This document shows, piece by piece, positions 1-8,795 of a stretch of 59,210 nucleotides of DNA. The stretch lies in the NCBI GenBank assembly GCA_039816825.1, contig JBCBXA010000007.1:1-59210 (forward strand). Reading direction: 5' to 3'. The notes below the pieces were generated by a model. The model saw only the letters and a list, made by a program, of their open reading frames with translations, was not told the origin of the DNA and ran no database searches. Every line of letters begins with the position of its first letter. Position 1 is the stretch's first letter. The position numbers and the translations under genes are program-made. Origin of the DNA: JBCBXA01 sp039816825. GTDB lineage: Bacteria; Pseudomonadota; Alphaproteobacteria; Rhizobiales; Rhizobiaceae.

Positions 1-81
1 CGCGGCCGAAAAACAACCTTCAGCGTGCTTCTGCCCATGCACGATGAAGACAATGGCGCCAACAGCCCTGCAACCCAATAG
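1..81 (+). CDS. ntrB: NtrB nitrogen sensor kinase, C-terminal end (partial)
   Basis: Only the last 26 codons are in the window, ending at TAG 79-81. The peptide ends in a hydrophobic strand (TTFSVLLPM) followed by an acidic, polar tail, which is how the ATPase domain of NtrB kinases closes. The stop lies 20 bases before the ntrC start, the usual ntrB-ntrC arrangement. NtrB is the PII-responsive kinase that phosphorylates NtrC. The call rests mainly on context because so little of the protein is visible. Confidence 0.75.
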   Translation, partial: RGRKTTFSVLLPMHDEDNGANSPATQ

Positions 82-101
82 CCCTGCAACGGAGTGATGT
101 T

Positions 102-1565
102 TTGAACAGGACCACGGGAACCATTCTTGTTGCCGACGATGATGCGGCCATTCGAACAGTGCTCAGCCAGGCCCTTTCGCGCGCGGGCTACGATGTGCGC
201 GTGACGTCCAACGCGGCGACGCTCTGGCGCTGGGTTTCCTCCGGTGAGGGAGATGTCGTGGTTTCCGACGTCGTGATGCCCGACGATAATCTTTTCGATG
301 TTCTGCCGCGTATCCGGGATGCGCGACCGACACTTCCGGTGATCGTGATGAGCGCGCAAAACACGTTCATGACTGCGGTAAAGGCTTCGGAATTGGGAGC
401 CTACGAATATCTGCCAAAGCCTTTTGATCTGGCGGAACTCCGCTCAATTGTGGGTCGGGCGCTCGAAGAGCTGAGAAGCCGTCCTTTGGCCAGTGGCAAC
501 CAGAAGAGCGCCACGTCTGACAACATTCCTCTGGTGGGCCGATCCGCCGCGATGCAGGACATCTACCGTGTTCTGGCCCGCATGATGCAGACCGATCTGA
601 CGGTCATGATTACGGGAGAGTCCGGCACCGGCAAGGAGTTGGTCGCACGGGCGCTCCATGATTTTGGAAAGCGCGCTAAGGGGCCATTTGTTGCCGTTAA
701 CATGGCGGCCATTCCCCGTGATCTGATCGAAAGCGATCTCTTCGGTCATGAGAAGGGGGCATTTACCGGCGCGCAGGCTCGATCGACTGGCCGCTTTGAG
801 CAAGCCAATGGCGGCACACTGTTTCTCGATGAGATCGGTGACATGCCAATGGAGGCGCAGACCCGGCTTTTGCGCGTTCTTCAGCAGGGCGAATACACGA
901 CGGTCGGCGGACGCACGCCCATTCGCACGGATATTCGCATCGTCGCTGCGACCAATAAGGATCTGTCGCGCCTGATCGACCAAGGGCTGTTCCGCGAAGA
1001 TCTGTACTACCGGCTCAACGTTGTACCCCTTCGTCTTCCGGCCTTGCGCGAGCGAGCCGACGATGTGCCGGATCTTGTACGGCACTTTTTTGCACTGTGC
1101 GAAAGCGAAGGCCTGCCAGCGAAACGGATCGACCCTGAGGCGATGGACCTTCTGAGGCGCTACAACTGGCCCGGAAACGTCCGAGAGTTGGAGAACCTCG
1201 TACGGCGGTTGAGCGCCTTGTATCCGCAGGACACGATTGGCCCGCAGATCATTCGCTCCGAACTGGCGAGCCAGCGTCCAGGCGGTATGGAAATGCCCGG
1301 CGAGCCCATGGGCGATGATGGCATCGTCGGCGCGATGAGCCGGCATATGGAAGGCATCATAGCCAAGGCGGGAGACAATCTGCCGGCACCTGGTCTGTAC
1401 CACCGTATTCTGCGGGAGATCGAAGCTCCCTTGCTCAGCGCCATCCTTGCCAGAACACACGGAAATCAGGTGCGCGCGGCCGAAGTTCTGGGGCTGAACC
1501 GCAATACGCTTCGCAAAAAGATACGTGAACTCGATCTGCACGTCCTCCGCAGCAAGGGATACTGA
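102..1565 (+). CDS. ntrC: NtrC nitrogen regulator, sigma-54 activator
   Basis: A 487-residue protein of full NtrC length. The receiver domain (about 1-120) has the acidic pocket D12-D14, phospho-acceptor D56 and K106. The AAA+ domain has Walker A GESGTGKE at 172-179, the sigma-54 contact loop GAFTGA at 219-224 and Walker B FLDEIGD at 241-247. A Fis-type helix-turn-helix closes the protein (about 455-480). All functional motifs are intact, so it should activate sigma-54 promoters for nitrogen assimilation when phosphorylated by NtrB. The start is TTG at 102, chosen because GGAG at 91-94 sits 7 bases upstream and the protein then begins at the receiver domain. It forms an operon with ntrB. Confidence 0.96.
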   Translation: MNRTTGTILVADDDAAIRTVLSQALSRAGYDVRVTSNAATLWRWVSSGEGDVVVSDVVMPDDNLFDVLPRIRDARPTLPVIVMSAQNTFMTAVKASELGAYEYLPKPFDLAELRSIVGRALEELRSRPLASGNQKSATSDNIPLVGRSAAMQDIYRVLARMMQTDLTVMITGESGTGKELVARALHDFGKRAKGPFVAVNMAAIPRDLIESDLFGHEKGAFTGAQARSTGRFEQANGGTLFLDEIGDMPMEAQTRLLRVLQQGEYTTVGGRTPIRTDIRIVAATNKDLSRLIDQGLFREDLYYRLNVVPLRLPALRERADDVPDLVRHFFALCESEGLPAKRIDPEAMDLLRRYNWPGNVRELENLVRRLSALYPQDTIGPQIIRSELASQRPGGMEMPGEPMGDDGIVGAMSRHMEGIIAKAGDNLPAPGLYHRILREIEAPLLSAILARTHGNQVRAAEVLGLNRNTLRKKIRELDLHVLRSKGY

Positions 1566-1584
1566 GACCTCACGGCTAGGTGAG

Positions 1585-1610
1585 CGTAAAATGACCCTTG
1601 GGCATTTACG
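1585..1610. repeat. Inverted repeat between ntrC and ntrY
   Basis: CGTAAA-A-TG at 1585-1593 pairs with CATTTACG at 1603-1610 with one bulged A and a 9-base loop. No T-run follows, so this is not a standard intrinsic terminator. It could stabilise the end of the ntrC message or act as a protein site. Seen in sequence; role unknown. Confidence 0.4.
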
Positions 1611-1617
1611 TCATGTT

Positions 1618-1627
1618 GCAAATTTGC
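1618..1627. promoter_or_regulatory. Palindrome GCAAATTTGC upstream of ntrYX, possible NtrX site
   Basis: A perfect 10-base palindrome lies about 53 bases before the annotated ntrY start. Its core CAA-AT-TTG fits a CAA-N(2-5)-TTG pattern that I recall being reported for rhizobial NtrX binding. Autoregulation of ntrYX would explain it, but this is inference from one match and from memory. Confidence 0.3.
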
Positions 1628-1679
1628 CACAATCAGCCCTCAGGCATCTTTAGGGCTTCGTGGGATTCGGCGCCTCTAG

Positions 1680-4055
1680 GTGCCACGTCTTGCCGAAACG
1701 GACTCCGCGTTGAACGCCAGCCTTGATACGTCCCCGGATTTGCAATTGGGGCCCCACAAAATGCCCGAAACGCTGCCGAGCAGGGCCGCTGCTCAGCAAC
1801 GGTCGGCGGACACGGCCCAAGGGCGGTCGAGCGGTCGAACCAACCGAGTTTTTGGCTTCTCCGCCGTCATACTCGCCCTTTCGAGTTGTGTGATTTCCTT
1901 CGCGGTCTTGCTGGGCTACACGCGGTATGAACCCACCGGCGAGGTGGTGTTGACGGCGGTTGCGGTGAACAGCGCCTTCGCACTTCTCCTCGTTGGTCTC
2001 ATCGTGCGCGAGATCTGGCGGCTCGTCCAAGCCCAGCGGCAAGGGCGCGCCGCCGCACGCATGCATGTGCGGATCGTCGGCCTTTTCGGTATCGTGGCCA
2101 CGGTACCGGCGCTTCTAGTGGCCGTTGTGGCTGGGGTCACTCTCGATAGAGGCCTTGATCGATGGTTTGCCGAGCGCACGCGGACCATTGTGGATTCCTC
2201 ACAAGAGGTCGCGCGAGCTTACATACGCGAAAGCGCGCGTACCCTGCAGGGCTCCACCCTGTCGATGGCCGCTGAACTGAGCCGTAATGCGGCGGTCTTT
2301 CGACTCGATCCGGGTGGCTTTCAGGAAATTCTGACACGCCAGGCGAGGGGGCGCGGCATGTTGGGTGCCGCTCTCATAACGGGCGAGGGCGAAACCATCG
2401 TCAGCGCCAGCATTCGCACCGATGAGCCCAATCCCTTGCCTGAGCTCTCTCAAGAAACCCTGGCGGCTGCGGGCGACGGCGATCCAAAACTCATTTCACC
2501 GGGCGAAAGCAACATCGTGGGAGCCATCATTCGGCTGCCAAACATACCATTTGCCTATCTGTATACGACCCGCGAACTCGACTCGATTGTCCGTCGTTCG
2601 CTGACCCTGATGGAAAACAACACGACGCTCTACGGACAATTGTCAGACAGTCGATTGTCGGTGCAGTTCGCCTTTGCGGTCCTCTACATGTCGGTGACTT
2701 TGATCCTGTTGCTCTCCGCCATCTGGATTGGGGTCAATTTTGCCGATCGCCTGGTGGCGCCGATCCGGCAGCTGATTGGTGCGGCTCAGCAGGTGAGGGG
2801 CGGCAATATGGATGCTCGCGTCCCCGTGGACAGCGCGGAAGGCGACGTGGCCGCCTTGTCCGATACGTTCAATCGAATGGTGTCGGACATCGGCACGCAG
2901 CGCGACGAAATTCTGGAAGCTCGAGATACGATGGATCGAAGGAGCCGCTTCACCGAGGCGGTTTTGTCGGGCGTCACACCGGGTGTGCTGGGCGTGACGG
3001 GCAATGGAATTGTGTCCATCTCCAACACGGCGGCACAGTCCATGCTTGGCCATGCCGGCCGGTCACTCGTCGGGCGCGATGTCCACGAATTGGCACCAGC
3101 CCTGGCCGAAGTTCTGGACGAGGCGCGCAACAGTCACCGGCCCTCGCACATGCAACAGATCAGCATCCGAAGGGGTGGCAAAGAGCGGACTTGGAACGTG
3201 CAGGTGACTGAAGAGGGATCCGACGATCAAGACCACTCTTATGTTGTGACCATGGATGACATCACCGACCTCGTTCTCGCACAACGCGACAGTGCTTGGG
3301 GCGACGTCGCGCGGCGTATCGCCCATGAGATCAAGAATCCGCTGACGCCCATTCAGTTGTCAGCCGAGCGGCTGAAGCGCCGATACGGGCGCAAGATGAC
3401 GGAGGATCGTGAGGTCTTTGACCAGTGCACCGACACAATCGTGCGGCAGGTTTCGGATATCGGGCGCATGGTCGATGAATTTTCGCAATTCGCCCGGATG
3501 CCAAAACCGACGTTCGAGCGCGCCGACTTGCGCGAAGCCGTGAAAGAGGCCGTGTTCCTGCGCGAAGTGGCCCGTCCGGAAGTCGATTTCAAAGCCGATA
3601 TTGGCGACGAACCGATGCTGACGGACATCGACATGCGCCTTGTCTCACAGGCAGTGGGCAACGTGGTCAAGAATGCGGCGGAGAGCATTGAAGCCGTTCT
3701 GGAAACCGACCCGGAGCATAAAGGGCTTATCCAGGTCGGCATGTCTGATGAGGGCGATCACTACCGCATACAGGTGACCGACAATGGCAAAGGATTGCCC
3801 GAGGAGAGCCGCCAGCGCCTCTTTGAGCCCTACATGACCACCCGTGAAAAAGGCACAGGCCTTGGCCTCGCCATCGTACGCAAGATTGTCGAGGACCACG
3901 GCGGTACGATTGAACTCACAGATGCGCCCGGCCTCAAAGATGGCGAAACTGGTGCGATGGTGACGATGACGATTGCCAAGACCAAGACCGCGGCGAACGC
4001 GGCCGCAAAAGACCCAATGACAATCCGGCAAACGGAGACCCTCAATGCAGACTGA
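1680..4055 (+). CDS. ntrY: NtrY membrane sensor histidine kinase
   Basis: A 791-residue kinase with the NtrY layout: a cluster of three membrane helices in the first ~160 residues, a periplasmic sensor segment, a fourth helix near 330-355, then HAMP, PAS, a HisKA domain with phospho-acceptor motif HEIKNPLTPIQLSAERL, and an ATPase domain with the N box (NVVKNAAESI) and G box (EKGTGLGLAI). It should phosphorylate NtrX; family work links NtrYX to nitrogen metabolism, redox and envelope control. GTG at 1680 is used here, but ATG at 1761 (764 residues) is equally credible because neither has a clear Shine-Dalgarno site. It overlaps ntrX by 11 bases, so the two are probably translationally coupled. 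Confidence 0.95.
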   Translation: MPRLAETDSALNASLDTSPDLQLGPHKMPETLPSRAAAQQRSADTAQGRSSGRTNRVFGFSAVILALSSCVISFAVLLGYTRYEPTGEVVLTAVAVNSAFALLLVGLIVREIWRLVQAQRQGRAAARMHVRIVGLFGIVATVPALLVAVVAGVTLDRGLDRWFAERTRTIVDSSQEVARAYIRESARTLQGSTLSMAAELSRNAAVFRLDPGGFQEILTRQARGRGMLGAALITGEGETIVSASIRTDEPNPLPELSQETLAAAGDGDPKLISPGESNIVGAIIRLPNIPFAYLYTTRELDSIVRRSLTLMENNTTLYGQLSDSRLSVQFAFAVLYMSVTLILLLSAIWIGVNFADRLVAPIRQLIGAAQQVRGGNMDARVPVDSAEGDVAALSDTFNRMVSDIGTQRDEILEARDTMDRRSRFTEAVLSGVTPGVLGVTGNGIVSISNTAAQSMLGHAGRSLVGRDVHELAPALAEVLDEARNSHRPSHMQQISIRRGGKERTWNVQVTEEGSDDQDHSYVVTMDDITDLVLAQRDSAWGDVARRIAHEIKNPLTPIQLSAERLKRRYGRKMTEDREVFDQCTDTIVRQVSDIGRMVDEFSQFARMPKPTFERADLREAVKEAVFLREVARPEVDFKADIGDEPMLTDIDMRLVSQAVGNVVKNAAESIEAVLETDPEHKGLIQVGMSDEGDHYRIQVTDNGKGLPEESRQRLFEPYMTTREKGTGLGLAIVRKIVEDHGGTIELTDAPGLKDGETGAMVTMTIAKTKTAANAAAKDPMTIRQTETLNAD

Positions 4056-5406
4056 CATTCTCGTAGTTGATGACGAGCCTGATATTCGCGAGCTCATCGC
4101 CGGCATATTGGAGGATGAGGGGCACGAGACGCGCATCGCATCCAACGCGACGGACGCGATTGCAGCCGTCGAAGCGCGGCGACCCGGGCTCGTCTTTCTC
4201 GATATCTGGCTGCAGGGCTCTGAGATGGATGGGCTGTCCGTTCTGGACACCATCCAAAAACGTCATCCGGGTTTGCCGGTAGTCATGATCTCCGGTCACG
4301 GAAACATCGAAACCGCAGTTTCGGCGATTCAGCGCGGAGCGTATGACTACATAGAGAAACCCTTCAACGCTGACCGGCTGGTGCTCGTCGCGCAACGGGC
4401 GCTTGAAACACGCAGCCTTAAGCAGGAAGTGGATGAACTGAAGAGCAGACAGCTCGATCTGTCGGAACTGGTCGGTATTTCGCCCGCCATGAATTCGCTG
4501 CGAAACACCATCTCCCGCATCGCCCCAACGAATGCACGCGTGTTGATCGAGGGAGCATCTGGCTCGGGAAAGGAAATGGTTGCGCGGGCGATACACCGTG
4601 CGTCTCACCGCGCCAATGGTCGCTTTGTCGTCCTCAATGCAGCGGCCATGACGCCCGAGCGCATGGAGGTGGAGCTTTTCGGTCATGAAGGTCTGCGGGG
4701 CACGGCCCCATCCACCGGAGCGCTGGAAGAAGCCCATGGAGGGACGCTCTATCTGGATGAGATTGCCGGCATGCCGAAGGAAACGCAAGCGAAGATCCTG
4801 CGGGTCTTGGTTGCGCAGGAATTTACCCGGGTTGGCGGAAGTCAGAAGGTTCGTGTCGACGTTCGAGTGATTTCCTCGACGGCCCAAGACCTTGGATCAC
4901 GGATCGAAGAGGGCGTCTTCCGGGACGACCTCTACAATCGGCTGGCGGTCACCCAGATCCAGGTGCCGCCACTTTCCGACCGTCGTGAAGACATTCCCTT
5001 GATCGTCGACGCCTTCATGAAGCAGATCAGTCGGCAGACCGGGATCAGGGCGCGATACGTTGCCGATGACGCCATAGGCATTCTTCAGACCCGCGACTGG
5101 GAGGGCAACGTTCGGCAGCTGAGGAACGTGATCGAGCGGGTCATCATCTCCAACCGAGATCACGATGGCGAGACCATCACAGCCGACATGCTCCCCGAGG
5201 ACGCATCGGCAAATCTGGCCCAATCCAACGGCGAGAATGGTGCCATGTTGCTCACACTACCCCTCCGGGAAGCGCGGGAGCGCTTTGAGCGCGACTATCT
5301 GGCGGCTCAGATCAATCGTTTTGGCGGGAACATATCCAAGACTGCCGAGTTTGTGGGTATGGAGCGGTCCGCGCTGCATCGGAAGCTGAAGTCTCTGGGT
5401 GTTTGA
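4045..5406 (+). CDS. ntrX: NtrX response regulator
   Basis: 453 residues: receiver domain (acidic pocket VVDDEPD near the start, phospho-acceptor in VFLDIWLQG), AAA+ domain and a Fis-type helix-turn-helix at the extreme C-terminus (KTAEFVGMERSALHRKL). Walker A is GASGSGKE and Walker B LDEIAGM, but the GAFTGA loop that contacts sigma-54 is replaced by GLRGTAPST. Loss of GAFTGA is typical of alphaproteobacterial NtrX and suggests it does not act as a classical sigma-54 activator. It is cotranscribed with ntrY. Confidence 0.96.
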   Translation: MQTDILVVDDEPDIRELIAGILEDEGHETRIASNATDAIAAVEARRPGLVFLDIWLQGSEMDGLSVLDTIQKRHPGLPVVMISGHGNIETAVSAIQRGAYDYIEKPFNADRLVLVAQRALETRSLKQEVDELKSRQLDLSELVGISPAMNSLRNTISRIAPTNARVLIEGASGSGKEMVARAIHRASHRANGRFVVLNAAAMTPERMEVELFGHEGLRGTAPSTGALEEAHGGTLYLDEIAGMPKETQAKILRVLVAQEFTRVGGSQKVRVDVRVISSTAQDLGSRIEEGVFRDDLYNRLAVTQIQVPPLSDRREDIPLIVDAFMKQISRQTGIRARYVADDAIGILQTRDWEGNVRQLRNVIERVIISNRDHDGETITADMLPEDASANLAQSNGENGAMLLTLPLREARERFERDYLAAQINRFGGNISKTAEFVGMERSALHRKLKSLGV

Positions 5407-5510
5407 GCTGTTGGCGCCTCGGGGGTGATTCAAATACCATCCTGCGCTAAACACGGTCATCGAGCTGCGCTTGCGCGGGTCGGCGAACGGGGCGAAGCCA
5501 AAGGTCTGGC

Positions 5511-6893
5511 ATGCGAATAATAGTCTGCGGGGCGGGGCAAGTTGGCTTCGGCATTGCTGAGCGGCTGGCGGCCGAAAATCACAGCGTCACCGTTATCGAT
5601 TCTTCCGAAGCGCTGATCACCAAGATCAAGGACACATTGGATGTAAGGGGCGTGGTGGGACACGCGGCCCATCCCGATGTGCTGGCCCGCGCCAAAGCTG
5701 AAAACGCGGACATGATCATCGCCGTCACGCTGTACGACGAAGTGAACATGGTCGCATGTCAGGTTGCGCATTCCATCTTTCAGGTTCCCACCAAAGTGGC
5801 TCGGGTCCGTTCGCAGAGCTATATGCAGGAGGTATCAGGAGAGCTGTTCAGCCGGGACCACATGCCCATCGATGTGATCATCTCCCCCGAGAAAGAGGTG
5901 GGCGAAACTGTTCTGCGTCGCATCTCCTTGCCCGGTGCCGTAGATGTTGTGCGCTTTGCCGATGAATCTGTCGTGTTCCTGGCAATCGAATGCGGAGCAG
6001 ATTGCCCCGTTGTTGATACGCCCTTGAGCCAACTGACAGAGCTTTTTCCAGACCTCGGCGCTGTTGTCGTCGGCTTGGTCGACTCCACAGGTGCGGTTCG
6101 CGCCACGCACTCCGCAGACGAACTCATAGTGGGCGACATCGCTTATGTCGTTGTCAAACGCGGAACCGTGCGCCGAACATTGAGCATTTTCGGCCATGAC
6201 GAGCCCGATGCCCGGCGGATTGTGATTGCCGGTGGCGGAAACATCGGCACCTATGTCGCGCGCGAGCTTCACCAGCGCATGTCTTCGGTTCGCATGGTCC
6301 TGATCGAAAATTCGCGGGCGAGGGCAGAGCGCATCGTGAACGATATTGATGGTGCCGCCACTGTTCTGGCTGGCAGCGCTTTGGATCAGAACATTCTCAC
6401 TGAAGCCGACGTGGATCGTGCTGATCTGATGGTCGCTCTCACCAATGACGATCAAACCAACATCCTGTCGGCCGTGATGGCCAAGAGGCTGGGTTGCGCG
6501 GTCAATATGAGCCTGCTCAACAATGCCAGCTATCACGATTTCATCCATACGCTGGGCATTGATGCTTACATCAACCCGCGGTCGGTCACCATCAGCAGAA
6601 TTCTGCAATATGTGCGGCGTGGCCGCATTCGGTCTGTCTACTCCGTGCGTGATGGTCAGGCAGAGGTGATCGAGGCAGAGGCTCTGGAAACGTCTCCTTT
6701 GGTTGGCGCGCCGCTGCGAGAGCTTGTCCTGCCTGAGGGAATACGCGTCGGATCAATTTACCGCGATGGCGAAGCGTTCCTGCCTGATGGCAGCACGCAT
6801 ATTCGTGCCGGAGACAGAGTGGTGATCTTCGCGGCCGGTGATGCCATCAGAAAGACCGAACAGCTCTTCCGCGTTTCTCTGGAGTTCTTCTGA
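5511..6893 (+). CDS. trkA: TrkA, peripheral NAD-binding subunit of Trk potassium uptake
   Basis: 460 residues, standard length. Two tandem RCK units: each begins with a Rossmann fold (IVCGAGQVGFGIA at the N-terminus; IVIAGGGNIGTYVA near residue 238) and ends with a TrkA-C domain. In the cytoplasm TrkA gates the membrane channel TrkH through nucleotide binding. ATG at 5511 begins directly with the first beta strand. trkH follows 4 bases after the stop, so the two are cotranscribed; the ntrYX-trkAH order is common in Rhizobiales. Confidence 0.97.
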   Translation: MRIIVCGAGQVGFGIAERLAAENHSVTVIDSSEALITKIKDTLDVRGVVGHAAHPDVLARAKAENADMIIAVTLYDEVNMVACQVAHSIFQVPTKVARVRSQSYMQEVSGELFSRDHMPIDVIISPEKEVGETVLRRISLPGAVDVVRFADESVVFLAIECGADCPVVDTPLSQLTELFPDLGAVVVGLVDSTGAVRATHSADELIVGDIAYVVVKRGTVRRTLSIFGHDEPDARRIVIAGGGNIGTYVARELHQRMSSVRMVLIENSRARAERIVNDIDGAATVLAGSALDQNILTEADVDRADLMVALTNDDQTNILSAVMAKRLGCAVNMSLLNNASYHDFIHTLGIDAYINPRSVTISRILQYVRRGRIRSVYSVRDGQAEVIEAEALETSPLVGAPLRELVLPEGIRVGSIYRDGEAFLPDGSTHIRAGDRVVIFAAGDAIRKTEQLFRVSLEFF

Positions 6894-6897
6894 TCCC

Positions 6898-8355
6898 ATG
6901 CGGGGAGCTTTGTTCTTTTTTGCTGCAGCCTTGGGCGCGTTCTCCGCCCTGCTTGCGCTCCCCGTCATATTCGGGCTTCTGCTGAGCGATTTCGAGCGAG
7001 CAGCGCGCTTTGCGCTTTACATGGTTCTGGGCCTGTTTGTGAGCGCGTCCGGCCTGTTTGCATTGGCTGGCACCCCAATAAGACTGACGCGCATCGGCGG
7101 CTTTGTGCTCATCGTCACTCTGTGGTTGGGGTGGGCTGTGCTGGCGACGGTGCCTTTTCTCGATATGGCGGACCTCTCACCGGTGCGATCCTTCTTCGAA
7201 GCCGTGTCTGGTCTGACCACGTCGGGCGCATCTGTGATCGCCAATAAGGAACCTCTCCCACCGGTTCTGCTGCTTTTCCGTTCTCAGCTGGAATGGACGG
7301 GTGGTTTTCTAACCATCTGCATGGTGGTGCTTATCCTGGCACCAGCCGGAGCAGGGGGGCTGCCCGAACGCTCGCTTGTCATCTACCAGCGGGGCAATGA
7401 TGGTGCGGTTCGTCAGGTGTGGCACATCGTTCGCGAGATCGGGTTGATATATCTGGCCACAACCCTGTTGTGCGCCGTGGGTTTGATGCTTAGCGGCACA
7501 AGCCCGAAAAGCGCCGCCAATCTGGCCATGATGAGTGTTTCAACCGGTGGTTTCACCATCTTCAACGGATCTATCGACGGCGAGGTGTCCGGCACAGGGC
7601 TGGTTGTGATGAGCGCGTTTCTGTTTATCGGAGCGTCCAACGTCTTCTGGCTGTCTGCCCTGCGAAACGGGCGATGGGCCGCCGTTCTGAAATTCCGTGA
7701 ACCCTTCATCCTGATCGCACTGATTGCGGTTCTCGCTTTCATCATTGGAGCTCAGTTGCGCCTGGCGGGCAGTGGTGTTCAGGCCTTTGATCTTGTGGCG
7801 GAAAGCCTGTTCAACTCGGTTTCGCTGGTGTCTACCAGCGGCGTTGAAAGCCGGTCGGGCGTCTTCGCTCTTCTCTCCATCCCGGCTCTTCTCTTCATTA
7901 TCCTGTTTGGTGGTTCATCCTTCTCAACAGCCGGCGGCATAAAGCTCTATCGTTTTGGCGCCATGGCCGCGCAATCGCTGCGCGAACTCAATCGCCTGAT
8001 CTACCCATCCATCGTTCAGAACAAGGAGTTTGGTCGAGCGAGACTGGAGATGCCGATCGTGAACGCCGTCTGGTCCTATTTTGCCATGGCGCTGTTCACG
8101 GTTTTTGTGGGCGTTTTTGCCCTGGCGGCGTCGGGTTTGGGCTTCTCCGAGGCCGTCACCGCATCCATCGCCTTCTTTGCGAATGCTGGGCCATTCTATC
8201 AGGCGGCGGCTTTGCAATCTTCCCAAGTGGCCGTTGGCTTTGCGGAGTTCTCCGATCCAGCCTTGATGGTTGGAGCCATCATCATGTTGTTCGGACGCCT
8301 TGAAGTGATCGTCGTTCTGGGTGCCATCGCTTACCTTGTGTCACTACGCCGCTAG
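6898..8355 (+). CDS. trkH: TrkH-type potassium channel subunit
   Basis: A 485-residue, very hydrophobic protein with roughly ten membrane helices and four pore-loop repeats; GLTTSGAS (about 100) and STSGVESRSG (about 315) are recognisable selectivity-filter-type segments. It forms the K+ path of the Trk system in the inner membrane, controlled by TrkA. I start it at ATG 6898, 4 bases after trkA ends, because the protein then opens with its first membrane helix (GALFFFAAALG); a start at 6838 inside trkA would add 20 polar residues. Confidence 0.94.
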   Translation: MRGALFFFAAALGAFSALLALPVIFGLLLSDFERAARFALYMVLGLFVSASGLFALAGTPIRLTRIGGFVLIVTLWLGWAVLATVPFLDMADLSPVRSFFEAVSGLTTSGASVIANKEPLPPVLLLFRSQLEWTGGFLTICMVVLILAPAGAGGLPERSLVIYQRGNDGAVRQVWHIVREIGLIYLATTLLCAVGLMLSGTSPKSAANLAMMSVSTGGFTIFNGSIDGEVSGTGLVVMSAFLFIGASNVFWLSALRNGRWAAVLKFREPFILIALIAVLAFIIGAQLRLAGSGVQAFDLVAESLFNSVSLVSTSGVESRSGVFALLSIPALLFIILFGGSSFSTAGGIKLYRFGAMAAQSLRELNRLIYPSIVQNKEFGRARLEMPIVNAVWSYFAMALFTVFVGVFALAASGLGFSEAVTASIAFFANAGPFYQAAALQSSQVAVGFAEFSDPALMVGAIIMLFGRLEVIVVLGAIAYLVSLRR

Positions 8356-8379
8356 TGGCTGTGACCCTAAGAAGATTGG

Positions 8380-8408
8380 TTGAAAATCGTGCAAAAAGCG
8401 TCACTATT
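8380..8408 (+). promoter_or_regulatory. Weak sigma-70-like promoter candidate for hfq
   Basis: TTGAAA at 8380-8385 and ACTATT at 8403-8408 are separated by 17 bases in the 165-base trkH-hfq gap. The -35 matches well and the -10 poorly (3 of 6). It is the best candidate I see in this gap, but hfq could also be read from trkH. Confidence 0.22.
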
Positions 8409-8520
8409 CCAACGTCTACCCGGTTAGCGGCGGGCCCAGACATAAGACCGAAAGAACACAACAAAAATAGGTCGGGAGCGCCCACGTGGCGCGATCCGGG
8501 TTAGGGACACCAAAAGACCA

Positions 8521-8766
8521 ATGCCTGAAAAGCAGCAGAACCTTCAGGAAGCTTTCCTGAACAATGTTCGCAAGAACAAAATTCCACTCACCATTTTCCT
8601 CGTCAACGGCGTCAAACTGACCGGTGTCATCACTTGGTTTGACAATTTTTGCGTTCTTCTTCGACGCGATGGCAGTTCCCAGCTTGTGTACAAGCAGGCC
8701 ATCTCGACTGTCATGCCATCGCAGCCGGTCCAACTGTTCGATGGTGAGGCCGCCAGTGACGAGTAG
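8521..8766 (+). CDS. hfq: Hfq RNA chaperone with Gln in the YKH motif
   Basis: 81 residues with both Sm motifs and almost no C-terminal tail, as usual in alphaproteobacteria. Hfq forms a hexameric ring that helps small RNAs pair with messages. Sm1 (IFLVNGVKLTGVI) and the FDNF segment are intact, but the Sm2 motif reads YKQAIST at 57-63 instead of the nearly invariant YKHAIST. In E. coli this Lys-His pair (K56, H57) lines the uridine-binding proximal pore. hflX starts 29 bases after the stop, the conserved hfq-hflX pairing. Confidence 0.96.
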   Translation: MPEKQQNLQEAFLNNVRKNKIPLTIFLVNGVKLTGVITWFDNFCVLLRRDGSSQLVYKQAISTVMPSQPVQLFDGEAASDE

Positions 8767-8795
8767 TCGGGCCATTCGCCCAAATCGCGCGTCGC

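Noticed and set aside
444..1541. Long antisense reading frame of about 365 codons opposite ntrC
   Set aside because: It is a shadow of ntrC caused by GC-biased codon use, with no domain and no Shine-Dalgarno site; similar ones lie opposite the binding protein (27924-29108) and the mannosidase (34850-36034).
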